From: Stenotrophomonas maltophilia
GTDB lineage: Bacteria > Pseudomonadota > Gammaproteobacteria > Xanthomonadales > Xanthomonadaceae
DNA length: 64,000 nucleotides
Direction of reading: 5' to 3'
Assembly (NCBI RefSeq): GCF_006970445.1
Contig: NZ_CP033877.1
Span: 3,480,750-3,544,749 of the forward strand
Position 1 is the first letter of the stretch. Every line of letters starts with the position of its first letter. The notes beneath the pieces are model-generated. The model did not search any database, was not told the DNA's origin, and was given only the letters and a program-made list of their open reading frames with translations. The position numbers and the translations under genes were made by a program. Shown here one piece after another: positions 1-8,467 of this stretch.

Positions 1-1
1 G

Positions 2-523
2 TCAGGCCGCGCGCGGTGCGCGGCGCAGAATGAATTCGAGGTCCTGGGTGTCACCGACCGGGAACAGGTACTCGCCGGCCTTCTCGAAACCGTAGCGGGC
101 ATAGAAGCGTTGCGCGCCGAAGTTCTCCGACCACACACCCAGCCACAGCGTGCGCGGACCTTCGTGCTCCAGCCAGGCCAGCGCGGTTTCCAGCAGGCGG
201 CTGCCCCAGCCGCAGCTCTGCTGCGTCTTGATCAGGTACAGGCGCTTGAGTTCGCCGTCACCGGGTTTCACATCCGGGTGCGGCAGACCGCAGGGGCCGG
301 CGGCGGCATGGCCGACCGCCTCCCCATCCAGTTCCAGCAGCCACACCGCGTAATCGGGGTGGGCCAGGATCACGCGCTGGCGCTCGACCGTGTAGGCCTC
401 CTCGAGGAAGGCCTGCAGGTCCTGCGGCGGATACAGATGGCCGAAGGTTTCGGTGAACGTACGGGCGGCCAGCGCCGACAGGGTCGGCGCGTCTTCCACG
501 GTGGCGCGGCGGATCGAATACAT
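2..523 (-). CDS. GNAT family N-acetyltransferase
   Basis: A 173-residue protein that probably transfers an acetyl group from acetyl-CoA to an unknown amine. It opens with the usual GNAT beta-strand (MYSIRRATVEDAPTLSALA). It contains a segment around LKRLYLIKTQQSCGWGSRLL that matches the acetyl-CoA binding region (strand 4 and the Q/RxxGxG/A loop), and ends with the typical NFGAQRFYARYGFEKAGEY strand-helix. The open frame continues upstream into a Lys/Arg-rich stretch, but that is the shadow of the acidic tail of the neighbouring gene. I therefore start at the ATG whose last base is 523. The substrate cannot be told from sequence. The stop codon lies at the window edge, so nothing downstream is visible. 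Confidence 0.85.
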   Translation of the reverse strand: MYSIRRATVEDAPTLSALAARTFTETFGHLYPPQDLQAFLEEAYTVERQRVILAHPDYAVWLLELDGEAVGHAAAGPCGLPHPDVKPGDGELKRLYLIKTQQSCGWGSRLLETALAWLEHEGPRTLWLGVWSENFGAQRFYARYGFEKAGEYLFPVGDTQDLEFILRRAPRAA

Positions 524-554
524 GCAGGAAGTTGACGTCAGGGCGAAGCGCGGG

Positions 555-884
555 TCAAGCCTTTTCAGACGATTCCGCTTCTTCTTCCTCGTCCCCTTCC
601 TCGTATTCTTCTTCGTCCTCGTCCTCTTCTTCCTCGCCTTCCTCGCCTTCCTCGTCCTCGTCGTACTCTTCCTCTTCGTCGTCCTCGTAATCCTCGACGC
701 CGAAGTCTTCACCGTCCCAACGGCCTTCGCCGTCAGCGACGAAGGTCAGGGCCATCGCCGCCGGGTTGGTACCGACGCGGACCAGCCAACCACCGAACAC
801 GCGTGCACGCTCGGTGACCAGGTTGGCCTCGGAGCCTTCATTGCCCAGCTTTTCCCACTCCAGCGAAAACGCAAACTCGGTCAT
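555..884 (-). CDS. Small protein with highly acidic C-terminal tail
   Basis: A 109-residue protein of unknown function. Residues 1-55 form an ordinary folded-looking domain (MTEFAFSLEWEKLGNEGSEA at the start, then GGWLVRVGTNPAAMALTFVA). From about residue 56 to the end the chain is almost only Asp and Glu with a few Gly and Tyr, so it should be disordered and strongly negative. It lies 16 bases downstream of aspS on the same strand and may be cotranscribed with it. The opposite strand reads as a Phe/Leu/Val-rich 'membrane protein', which is an artefact of the GAA/GAG repeats. Acidic tails of this type can mimic nucleic acid or bind basic proteins, but no function is shown here. Confidence 0.75.
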   Translation of the reverse strand: MTEFAFSLEWEKLGNEGSEANLVTERARVFGGWLVRVGTNPAAMALTFVADGEGRWDGEDFGVEDYEDDEEEEYDEDEEGEEGEEEEDEDEEEYEEGDEEEEAESSEKA

Positions 885-900
885 TGCCTGGATCTCCTGA

Positions 901-2652
901 TCAGTTGGTCTTGGGGCGAACCTGGATGTGCACTTCGGCCAGCTGCGCGTCGACGATCGGCGACGGCGCGTCGGTCATCAGATCCTGTGCACCGGTGGTC
1001 TTCGGGAACGGGATGACGTCGCGGATCGACTCGGTGCCGGCCATCAGCGCGGCGATGCGGTCGATGCCGAAGGCAATGCCACCGTGCGGCGGCGCGCCGT
1101 AGTTCAGCGCGTCGAGCAGGAAGCCGAACTTGGCGCGGGCTTCTTCGGCACCGATGCCGAGCAGCTCGAACACTGCGCTCTGCATGTCCGGACGGTGGAT
1201 ACGGATCGAACCACCGCCGATTTCATTGCCGTTGAGCACCATGTCGTAGCCGCGCGAGACGGCGGTACGGGCATTGGCGCGCAGGTCGGCGATGTCGTCC
1301 ACGGCCGGTGCGGTGAAGGGGTGATGCAGGGCGACGTAGCGCTGTTCTTCCTCGTCCCACTCGAACATCGGGAAGTCGGTGACCCACAGCGGCGCCCAGC
1401 CGTCGGCGACCAGGCCGAAGTCCTTGCCGGCCTTCAGGCGCAGCGCGCCCATGAAGTCGGAGACCTTGTTGTAGCCACCGGCGCCGAAGAACACGATGTC
1501 GCCGTTGCCGGCGCCGACGTGGGCCACCAGCGCAGCGAAGGATTCCTCGCTGAAGAACTTCTGGATCGGCGAGCTGACTTCGCCGTTGTCGGCAATCTTG
1601 ATGTAGGCCAGGCCCTTGGCACCGTACTTGGCGGCATGCGCGGCGTACTCGTCGATCTGCTTGCGGCTCAGCGACGCTCCGCCCGGGATGCGCAGCGCGG
1701 CGACGCGGCCTTCGGCATCATTGGCCGGACCGGTGAACACCGGGAACTCGCTGTCCTTGACCAGCTCAGCCACGTCGACCAGCTCCAGCGCAATGCGCAG
1801 GTCCGGCTTGTCCGAACCGTAGCGACGCATCGCCTCGGCCCAGGTCATGCGCGGGAAGCTGGCATCCAGCTGCACGTCCACCACTTCCTTGAAGATGGCG
1901 CGGATCATGTCTTCGACGAAGTCCTGCACGTCGCGCTCGCGGACGAAGGCGAATTCCATGTCCAGCTGGGTGAATTCCAGCTGGCGGTCGGCACGCAGGG
2001 CCTCGTCGCGGAAGCAGCGCGCGATCTGGTAGTAACGGTCGAAGCCGGCCACCATCAGGATCTGCTTGAACAGCTGCGGGCTCTGCGGCAGGGCGTAGAA
2101 CTCGCCCGGGTGCATGCGCGCCGGCACCAGGAAGTCGCGGGCGCCTTCCGGGGTGGCCTTGGTCAGGATCGGGGTCTCGATGTCCTGGAAGCCCTTCTCG
2201 TCCAGGTGGCGGCGCAGGGCCTGCACCAGCTTGATGCGGGTGCGCTGCATGCGCTGCATTTCCGGGCGGCGCAGGTCCAGGTAACGGTACTTCAGGCGGG
2301 TTTCTTCGCCCGGGTTCTCGTGGGCGTGGAACGGCAGCGGCGCGGCCTTGTTCAGCACGGTGATGGCGGTGGCGATCACTTCCACCTTGCCGGTGCGCAT
2401 CTTGTCGTTCACCGCATGGCGGGCGCGAACGACGCCCTCCACCTGCAGCACGTCCTCATAGCCCAGCGAAGCGGCCACGGCGAACACTTCGGCGTTGTCG
2501 ACCTCCACGGTCACCTGCACGATGCCTTCATGATCCCGGAGATCGATGAAGCAGACGCCGCCCTGGTTACGGGCCACGTCGGTCCAGCCGGCGAGGGTGA
2601 CAGTCTGGCCAATCAGGGTCTCGTCGACCAGGCCGCAGAAGTGGGTACGCAT
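901..2652 (-). CDS. aspS: Aspartyl-tRNA synthetase
   Basis: A 583-residue class II aminoacyl-tRNA synthetase that charges tRNA(Asp) in the cytoplasm. The N-terminal OB-fold anticodon domain covers about residues 1-110 ([20 protein letters not shown]). The catalytic core has the motif 2 region [20 protein letters not shown], and motif 3 lies near the C-terminus ([20 protein letters not shown]). Between them sits the bacterial GAD insertion, and the length fits bacterial AspRS. The frame continues 45 codons upstream, but the family starts at [13 protein letters not shown], so I use the ATG whose last base is 2652. Residue 30 is Gln, at the position that differs between tRNA-discriminating and non-discriminating enzymes. 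The acidic-tail gene follows directly. Confidence 0.97.
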   Translation of the reverse strand: MRTHFCGLVDETLIGQTVTLAGWTDVARNQGGVCFIDLRDHEGIVQVTVEVDNAEVFAVAASLGYEDVLQVEGVVRARHAVNDKMRTGKVEVIATAITVLNKAAPLPFHAHENPGEETRLKYRYLDLRRPEMQRMQRTRIKLVQALRRHLDEKGFQDIETPILTKATPEGARDFLVPARMHPGEFYALPQSPQLFKQILMVAGFDRYYQIARCFRDEALRADRQLEFTQLDMEFAFVRERDVQDFVEDMIRAIFKEVVDVQLDASFPRMTWAEAMRRYGSDKPDLRIALELVDVAELVKDSEFPVFTGPANDAEGRVAALRIPGGASLSRKQIDEYAAHAAKYGAKGLAYIKIADNGEVSSPIQKFFSEESFAALVAHVGAGNGDIVFFGAGGYNKVSDFMGALRLKAGKDFGLVADGWAPLWVTDFPMFEWDEEEQRYVALHHPFTAPAVDDIADLRANARTAVSRGYDMVLNGNEIGGGSIRIHRPDMQSAVFELLGIGAEEARAKFGFLLDALNYGAPPHGGIAFGIDRIAALMAGTESIRDVIPFPKTTGAQDLMTDAPSPIVDAQLAEVHIQVRPKTN

Positions 2653-2810
2653 GGGGGGAAGCTCCGCTGGAGAACGCCGGCACCGGATGGGGGCCGGAAA
2701 GCCTCGTATTCTGCGGCCGAGGCCCCGGCCGGGGCAAATCCGGCCAGTCACACCGGCTTGATCGCCCCCTTCCCTATAGTCAGGCACCTGCCACCGTATG
2801 GGATGCCGCC

Positions 2811-3557
2811 ATGAAACCGCTGTCCCTGGCCAGCCTGGCCGTGACCCTGAGCCTGGGCACCATCGCCACGCTCGCCCTGCCCTCCGCCCCGGCCGCCGCG
2901 CAGGACGGGGTGATCCGCTGCGAGAGCCAGAACAACCGCGAACGGGTCTGCAACACCGGCTGGCGCAATGCGCAGCTGGTGCGCCAGCTGTCCGGCAGCG
3001 CCTGCGACGAAGGCCGCACCTGGGGCAGCCGCAATGGCAGCATCTGGGTCACCAATGGCTGCCGTGCCGAATTCGTCGAGGCCCGTGGTGGCTGGGGCGG
3101 TGGCAATGGTGGTGGCTGGGGTGGCAACAACGGCCGGCCTGGCGAAACCATCCGCTGCGAGAGCCAGAACAACCGCGAGCGCAGCTGCCCGGTCGGCTGG
3201 CGCAATGCGCGGCTGGTCCGCCAGCTGTCCGGCAGCCCCTGCAACGAAGGCCGCACCTGGGGCGTGCGCAATGGCGCGATCTGGGTCAGTGGCGGCTGCC
3301 GCGCCGAATTCGCCGAGGCCCGCGGCTGGGGCGGTGGTGGCGGTGGTGGTTGGGGCGGCGGCAACAGCAACTACTCGATCACCTGCAGCAGCAACAACAA
3401 CCGCACGCAGAACTGCGACTGGGATGAGCGCCAGGGCCGGCCGGTGCTGCAGCAGCAGCTGTCCGGCAGCGCCTGCCAGGAGGGCCGCAGCTGGGGCTAT
3501 GCACGCGGCCAGGTGTGGGTGAGCAACGGCTGCCGGGCACGCTTCGGCGCGCGCTGA
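2811..3557 (+). CDS. Secreted DUF3011 protein with three tandem repeats
   Basis: A 248-residue exported protein. A Sec signal peptide covers residues 1-30 (cleavage near APAAA-QDG). Three DUF3011 repeats follow at about residues 34-90, 113-169 and 189-246. Each has two or more cysteines and the pattern RCES(Q)[17 protein letters not shown], CxEGRxWG, IWVxxGCRAEF. The repeats are joined by linkers rich in Gly and Trp. The third repeat is the most diverged. DUF3011 proteins are common in xanthomonads and have no established function. The even cysteines suggest disulfides in the periplasm or outside the cell. The gene is divergent from aspS and stands alone. Confidence 0.88.
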   Translation: MKPLSLASLAVTLSLGTIATLALPSAPAAAQDGVIRCESQNNRERVCNTGWRNAQLVRQLSGSACDEGRTWGSRNGSIWVTNGCRAEFVEARGGWGGGNGGGWGGNNGRPGETIRCESQNNRERSCPVGWRNARLVRQLSGSPCNEGRTWGVRNGAIWVSGGCRAEFAEARGWGGGGGGGWGGGNSNYSITCSSNNNRTQNCDWDERQGRPVLQQQLSGSACQEGRSWGYARGQVWVSNGCRARFGAR

Positions 3558-3626
3558 GTGCTGGTTTGAGCATGAGGTCGGATCCCTGGCCGACGGCCGG
3601 GGCTCTGACCCCGGTCAGGTATCCCG

Positions 3627-3650
3627 CATCCACGCATGGCGTGGCTCTAC
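3627..3650 (-). repeat. SMAG palindrome
   Basis: Short palindrome CATCCACGCATGGCGTGG followed by CTCTAC, which is GTAG-headed when read on the minus strand. It belongs to the subfamily with stem ATCCACGC/GCGTGGAT that recurs several times in this window. Confidence 0.75.
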
Positions 3651-3661
3651 TGGGGATCTTT

Positions 3662-3700
3662 CCGGGGTCGGATCCCTGCTCGGGAGGGATCCGACCCCGG
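3662..3700. repeat. GGGGTCGGATCC-type palindrome
   Basis: Inverted repeat with arms CCGGGGTCGGATCCCT and its complement around a 6-7 base loop. It ends just before the stop codon of the lipoprotein gene (3703) and may act as that gene's terminator. Related palindromes occur at 14076, 16155 and 48956. A looser copy lies at about 3579-3619. Confidence 0.75.
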
Positions 3701-3702
3701 GA

Positions 3703-4344
3703 TCAGGGTGCTGGCGCCTTCTCGTCGCCCCACGGTGCGGGGGGCAGGTCGACCGGCTTGCTCAGGTCGAACTTCACGCGGAAACGGCGGCCCTCCGGGC
3801 GCGTCAGCTCGTAGACGAAGGTCTGGTCCGGGTCGATCTCCATCGCCCAGGTGTTGTGCGTGGAGGCCAGCATGTCGGCACGACGGAACATCGCCACCGA
3901 ATCGGCGTCGGCCGGGAACTGCTGGCGCTCGGCGGTGCCCGGCGGCGTGCTGTCGCCACCGTAGAGGGTGATCGCATCCGCGCTGCCATCCTGGTGGCGA
4001 TGATCGTGCTTCAGGCGCAGGCCGTTTTCGGTGCGGGTCAGCACCCAGGTGCGCGAGTGGTCATCCCCCACATGGAAGGGAATCCGCAGTTCATGGGCAG
4101 GATCGGCACAGCCGCGCACATGCATGACCAGGCGCTGGCCGGCGAACGGGTCCTTGCCGGTCGGTGCTGGCGTGTCCTCCACCACCCGGCCCTCATAGGC
4201 CTGGCCGCAATGCGCGGCGATGGCGGCCATGAAGGCATCGGCCGGTGCGGTCGCCAGATCATGGGCGACCGTATCGGAACGCTGCGAACAGGCAGCGAGG
4301 CTGAGCAGGAGGGCGGAAGCGGCAACAACGGCAGGCAGTCTCAT
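3703..4344 (-). CDS. Hypothetical lipoprotein
   Basis: A 213-residue protein with a clear lipoprotein signal (MRLPAVVAASALLLSLAAC; lipobox LAAC, Cys19 lipidated), so it should be anchored in the outer or inner membrane facing the periplasm. The mature part has a few cysteines (HCGQAYEGRVV, MHVRGCADP) and an otherwise beta-rich look. It ends FDLSKPVDLPPAPWGDEKAP. I recognise no domain. It reads in the same direction as the glycosyltransferase upstream (59-base gap) and may share its transcript. Function unknown; conserved-looking codon usage supports it as a real gene. Confidence 0.8.
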   Translation of the reverse strand: MRLPAVVAASALLLSLAACSQRSDTVAHDLATAPADAFMAAIAAHCGQAYEGRVVEDTPAPTGKDPFAGQRLVMHVRGCADPAHELRIPFHVGDDHSRTWVLTRTENGLRLKHDHRHQDGSADAITLYGGDSTPPGTAERQQFPADADSVAMFRRADMLASTHNTWAMEIDPDQTFVYELTRPEGRRFRVKFDLSKPVDLPPAPWGDEKAPAP

Positions 4345-4403
4345 GCCCCAACCCTAACCACCCGGGCCGGTGCACGCAAACCACGCGGACCGGCCACGTC
4401 ACC

Positions 4404-5960
4404 TCAGCGGTGCAGCCAGACCTCGCAACCGCCCACGTCCTGCCTCTGGCCACCGGCGGCATAGCGGCGGGTGATCTCGGCCAGCCATTGCACGCGCTCG
4501 GGGCTGCTGCCCAGCTGGTTGGGGCAGTTGACCAGTGCGGCCAGCGGCAATCCACCCAGTGCCGCGTCATCTGCAGCCAGCGATGCGAGTACGTCGTCCG
4601 ATGCCCAGTCCGGAATCATCACGGCGCGGCGGCCGGAGAAATACGGCAGTTCGGAGGACCAGTCCTGTCCGAATGCGACCACCACGCCCTGCGCCGTCGT
4701 ACCGGCGCGGATGGCATCGGCGATCTGCGAAACCGGTGTCTGCTGGCGTGCTTCCTTGATGTCCTTCAGCGACTTCACCAGGCCAAAGCCCACCGACAGC
4801 ACGCACAGGAAGATCGCCAGCGCGACGCCACGGCCCGGCTTGCCCGCCGCTTGGGCCGCCAGCACCGTCGACCACAGCACCAGGCCGATGATCGAAGTGG
4901 CGAACACGATGTTGGCCGCCTGGTAGTAGGGATGGGCGATGTGCAGGTTGGTGAAGACCAGGAACGGCGCCAGGTAGGCCAGCAGCAGGATGCCCACCGC
5001 CGCGCGCGTGCGCTTCTGCCACAGCCCGGCGATGACGAAGATCAGGAAGATCCAGTTGGAGCCGATCGCACCGGAGAAGCGCTTCTTGAACACGGTGCCC
5101 CACCAGGTGGCCGGATCCAGGCGCTGCTGCAGGGTGCCGTAATTCCACGCGGACAGCGCATCGGAGGTGATCTGCCGGCCCAGCGCCGACTGCGCCTTCA
5201 GCGCGTCGGCATGCTGCAGCCACAGGCTGAGCGTGGCCAGCACGGCAAGCGCGGACAGGCCACCCCAGAACATCAGGCGCCAATGCTGCTGCAGCCACTG
5301 CGGACGCCAGCCATGCTCGCGCAGGGCCAGCCACAGGAAGGCCAGCGCAACGAACGCGGCAAAGCCGAAGAACGAGGTGACCTTGATGGCCGCCGACAGC
5401 ACCGCTGCGACAATGGCGACCAGGCCCACCCAGACGCGCGGCTGGCTGCGCAGGCGCGCCATCGCCCAGACAAAGAGCAGGCCGAAGAACACGGCGCTGG
5501 ACTCCATCATCACCGAGCGCCCCCAGAACTGCGCGTACGGCGAGACGGCAAAGGCGCCGGCCACGCACAGCGCCAGCGTGCGGTCGGGGCGCCACGCCAG
5601 CAGTGTGCGGTAGACCAGCCAGACGCAGCCGACGTGGAAGACGGTGGAAACCAGCCGCCCGCTGTTGTCGGCACTCATGCCGGTGAGGCTGGACAGCAGC
5701 GCCGCCAACCACTGGTAGAACGGGAACTCGAAGGGAATCGACCAGGGCGCGCCCAGCACCGGGGTCACGTAGTCCAGCCAGGGGCCACCGCGCAGCAACC
5801 AGTCGATCGACAGTGCAGTCTGCGTCTGCCGGAAACCGGAAGCATCGACCGGTGGCATCGACCAGCTGCAGACCAGCAGGATCAGCAGCGCGATCGCCGA
5901 AAACCACAACAGGATCTTGCCCGGCAACAGGCCGCGGTCTGGGTTGCTTTCCTGGGTCAC
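4404..5960 (-). CDS. GT39-like integral membrane glycosyltransferase
   Basis: A 518-residue inner-membrane protein with about 11-13 hydrophobic segments. The first large loop holds DASGFRQTQTALSIDWLLRG, which fits the acidic catalytic loop of GT-C enzymes of the dolichyl-phosphate-mannose/ArnT class (GT39, PMT_2). Such enzymes move a sugar from a polyprenyl-phosphate carrier to lipid A, protein or another acceptor on the periplasmic side. The acceptor here is unknown. The C-terminal ~120 residues form a soluble part (VVVAFGQDWSSELPYFSGRRAV) typical of this class. No other polysaccharide genes are adjacent. Confidence 0.82.
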   Translation of the reverse strand: MTQESNPDRGLLPGKILLWFSAIALLILLVCSWSMPPVDASGFRQTQTALSIDWLLRGGPWLDYVTPVLGAPWSIPFEFPFYQWLAALLSSLTGMSADNSGRLVSTVFHVGCVWLVYRTLLAWRPDRTLALCVAGAFAVSPYAQFWGRSVMMESSAVFFGLLFVWAMARLRSQPRVWVGLVAIVAAVLSAAIKVTSFFGFAAFVALAFLWLALREHGWRPQWLQQHWRLMFWGGLSALAVLATLSLWLQHADALKAQSALGRQITSDALSAWNYGTLQQRLDPATWWGTVFKKRFSGAIGSNWIFLIFVIAGLWQKRTRAAVGILLLAYLAPFLVFTNLHIAHPYYQAANIVFATSIIGLVLWSTVLAAQAAGKPGRGVALAIFLCVLSVGFGLVKSLKDIKEARQQTPVSQIADAIRAGTTAQGVVVAFGQDWSSELPYFSGRRAVMIPDWASDDVLASLAADDAALGGLPLAALVNCPNQLGSSPERVQWLAEITRRYAAGGQRQDVGGCEVWLHR

Positions 5961-6064
5961 GCCTGTTGCTCCTGACTGTGGCCGCCCACGACAGGGCGCG
6001 CTTCACGGGCGCGCAGTGTCTGTGTTGACGCACGCGAGTGCAAGCCGCTGCGCGCGACTGCGGC

Positions 6065-7294
6065 TCAGCCCTGCGGTGGCAGCGACGCCTTCAGCGGCGC
6101 GGCGTGGATGGCTTCGGTGGCCGCTACCGGTGCGGACTCGCCCTCGCCCGCCGGTTCCTGCTCCACCGGATCGACGTCGAATGGTGTGCGGAACACCAGC
6201 GACGGCAGCAGCGTGGTCAGTGCGGCGTACAGCAGCAGCGCGCCGAACAGTACCGCCGGAATCTGGAAACGCTCGCGCATGATCGCCGCCAGCACCAGGG
6301 TGAAGATCAGGGTCGGGGCCAGCGCCAGCGAGACCCGCAGGCTGCTGCGGAAGCTCTCGCCGAACATCACCCGGCGTTGCAGCCAGACCACGCCGATGCG
6401 CAGCGGCAGCACCACCAGGGTGATCACGATGCCCAGCCCCAGCGCCTCGAAGCTCAGTGCTTCGCTGGGCACCTTGGTGCCGGCGTTGAAGAAGTAGAAC
6501 GGCACGAAGAACGAGGCGAACAGGCGCAGCGCGTGCAGGTTCTCATGCGAGGCCAGCAGCGGCATGCGCTGGTGCAGCAGGCGCGCGACCAGGCCGGCAA
6601 TGAACGCACCGACCAGGTAGTACACGCCCAGCAGGTAGGTGATGTAGGCCGCCACCATGCCGACCATCACCAGCAGCGAGAACTCCGAGCCCGGCGCGTG
6701 CGGCGCCACCCAACGGCCCAGCGCAATGAACAGCAGCGGCAGGCCGACCATCATCGCCAGCAGCGCCAGGCTGGACAGCGCCATGTGCCCCGGATCGCCC
6801 GCCTGCAGCACGATGAACAAGGCGGCCAGCGCCAGCAGTTCACCGGCGATGGCCTTGCTGGTGACCCAGAACCGTTCATCCTCGCTCAGGCCCAGACGCG
6901 ACAGCGAATCCATGATGAAACCGGTGGACGGCGTCAGAAGCGCCAACGCCAGCAGCCCGGCGGCCTGCCACGGCAATCCCGCGTAGCGCCAGGCCAACCA
7001 GCCGACGCCGAACAGTGTGGCGCTGCGGATCACCAGATGCGCCAGCAGCGGCCACATGCCACGCCGCAGCGCCTGCAGGTCCACTTCCAGGCCGGCGAAC
7101 AGGAACAATGAGGAAATCCCCAGCGTGGCCAGCAGGCCGATCACCGCGTCGTGCGCCTGGTCGCCCAGCCACAGCATGCCGATGATGCCGAACAGCAGGC
7201 AGGTCAGCGGCGCAGGCAGGCTGAAGCGCTGCAGCGCGCGCGGGATCACCAGCAGCGCGAAGATCAGCAGCAGGTAGATCAACTCATGGCTCAT
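6065..7294 (-). CDS. Cation/proton antiporter, CPA2 family
   Basis: A 409-residue inner-membrane protein with about 12 transmembrane helices. The N-terminus MSHELIYLLLIFALLVIPRA and the segment LFLFAGLEVDLQALRRG match the Na+(K+)/H+ exchanger domain, where FAGLE(V/L)D is characteristic. There is no C-terminal TrkA-N/RCK domain, unlike the second antiporter at 14.2 kb. It would exchange Na+ or K+ for protons; the ion cannot be assigned. It lies 86 bases downstream of the beta-lactamase gene on the same strand, so read-through from that promoter is possible. Confidence 0.87.
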   Translation of the reverse strand: MSHELIYLLLIFALLVIPRALQRFSLPAPLTCLLFGIIGMLWLGDQAHDAVIGLLATLGISSLFLFAGLEVDLQALRRGMWPLLAHLVIRSATLFGVGWLAWRYAGLPWQAAGLLALALLTPSTGFIMDSLSRLGLSEDERFWVTSKAIAGELLALAALFIVLQAGDPGHMALSSLALLAMMVGLPLLFIALGRWVAPHAPGSEFSLLVMVGMVAAYITYLLGVYYLVGAFIAGLVARLLHQRMPLLASHENLHALRLFASFFVPFYFFNAGTKVPSEALSFEALGLGIVITLVVLPLRIGVVWLQRRVMFGESFRSSLRVSLALAPTLIFTLVLAAIMRERFQIPAVLFGALLLYAALTTLLPSLVFRTPFDVDPVEQEPAGEGESAPVAATEAIHAAPLKASLPPQG

Positions 7295-7380
7295 CGGGGT
7301 CTTCCGTGGGGTTCGAACGCGCGCAGGATGCGCGCGCCGAACCGATCCGGCAAGCCGTTTCCGGATGACTCCCGGTTACC

Positions 7381-8292
7381 TCATCCGATCAGGCGGTCGG
7401 CGATGCGCCCGACCTGTGCCAGTACCACGGCACGCTGTTCGTTGCTGATCGCCCCGGCCTGCAGGTAGGCGGTCAGCACCCATGGCGCGCCGCCGGCCAG
7501 TGGCCACAGCACCGCGATGTCGTTGCGCGCGTCCTCACCGTTGCTGCCGGTCTTGTCGCCCACCCGCCAGCGCTTGCCGAGGCCCGCACGCAGGCAGGCA
7601 TCACCGGTTTCATTGTCGATCAGCCAGTCGGCCAGCTGCTGCCGCGAGGCCGGTTGCAGTACCTCGCCCAGCACTACGCGCTGCAGGGTCGTGGCCATTG
7701 CCGCCGGCGTGGTGGTATCGCGCGGATCGCCCTCGGCGAAGCTGTTCAATTCCGGCTCCAGGCGGTCACTGCGGCTCACCGGATCGCCGCTGGCACGCAG
7801 GAACGCGGTTACTGCCGGCGGACCGCCGACCACACCGAACAGCAGGTTGGCGGCGGTGTTGTCACTGGTGATCAGCGTGGCCCGGCACAGGTCACGCACG
7901 GTCATGTCCTTGCCGGCGTGGCGACGGGTCACCGGTGCGTGCGAGAGCAGATCGGCGTCGCGCACCGGCACGCGCGTATCCAGCAATGCCGGCGCGCGCT
8001 CGGCCTGGCTGAGCACGGTGGCCGCCAGCATGCTCTTGAAGGTGCTGCACATCGGGAAGCGCTCGTCCTGGCGATGACCGAAACGACGGCCGCTGGCGGT
8101 GTCGAGCAGGGTCACGCCAAGGCGGCCGGCACAGGCCTTCTCCAGCGCTGCGAAATCGCTGGCAGCAGTGATGGCAGCCTCGGTCGGCGTGGCCGCGCTG
8201 GCCTTGCCTGCTGCACGTGCCAGCAACGGCAGCGCAAGCGAGGAAGCGACGGCGGCACCACTGAACTGCAGGAATCGGCGACGGGCGAGCAT
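7381..8292 (-). CDS. blaL2: Inducible class A beta-lactamase L2
   Basis: A 303-residue periplasmic serine beta-lactamase of the L2 type characteristic of S. maltophilia, hydrolysing penicillins and cephalosporins. A Tat signal (MLARRRFLQF, twin arginine plus FLQF) comes first. All class A motifs are present: STFK at residues 83-86 (nucleophile Ser83), SDN at 143-145, EPELN at 179-183 (Glu179 equals Ambler Glu166) and KTG at 247-249. The length is exactly that of L2. The frame extends 27 codons upstream, but the ATG whose last base is 8292 follows an AGGAG-like site. It is divergent from ampR, whose product is known to activate L2 when muropeptides accumulate. Confidence 0.97.
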   Translation of the reverse strand: MLARRRFLQFSGAAVASSLALPLLARAAGKASAATPTEAAITAASDFAALEKACAGRLGVTLLDTASGRRFGHRQDERFPMCSTFKSMLAATVLSQAERAPALLDTRVPVRDADLLSHAPVTRRHAGKDMTVRDLCRATLITSDNTAANLLFGVVGGPPAVTAFLRASGDPVSRSDRLEPELNSFAEGDPRDTTTPAAMATTLQRVVLGEVLQPASRQQLADWLIDNETGDACLRAGLGKRWRVGDKTGSNGEDARNDIAVLWPLAGGAPWVLTAYLQAGAISNEQRAVVLAQVGRIADRLIG

Positions 8293-8467
8293 GCGGGTTC
8301 TCCTGAGGGACGGCTCGATTATCGGGGCCTCCCATGGAGTCGACCAGCGCAAAAAATCAGCATCAGGCATCAATTTAATTCATGCCTGTCGCATTCAACT
8401 CCTTATTTTCCCTAAGTTATGCGTTGACGGGTTAGGATCATCCATCATTCCAGCTCACGACTTCGCG
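8293..8467. promoter_or_regulatory. blaL2-ampR divergent regulatory region
   Basis: A 175-base gap between the divergent starts of blaL2 and ampR. The part from about 8350 to 8420 is markedly AT-rich for this genome. On the plus strand a possible -35 TTGACG lies at 8424-8429 for ampR. On the minus strand TTGAAT (8393-8398) is a possible -35 for blaL2, with an AT-rich -10 area about 15 bases on. AmpR is known to bind between such divergent promoters. I cannot place the exact operator by eye. Confidence 0.6.

Noticed and set aside
524..712. A Lys/Arg-rich N-terminal extension of the acetyltransferase
   Set aside because: It is an out-of-frame reading of the acidic-tail gene; the GNAT fold begins at the ATG ending at 523.
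453..1016. A plus-strand frame reading as a Phe/Leu/Val-rich membrane protein
   Set aside because: It is the complement of the GAA/GAG codons of the acidic tail, so the hydrophobicity is an artefact.
928..2814. A 628-residue plus-strand frame opposite aspS
   Set aside because: Antisense shadow of aspS, rich in His, Gln, Val and Arg; no domain.
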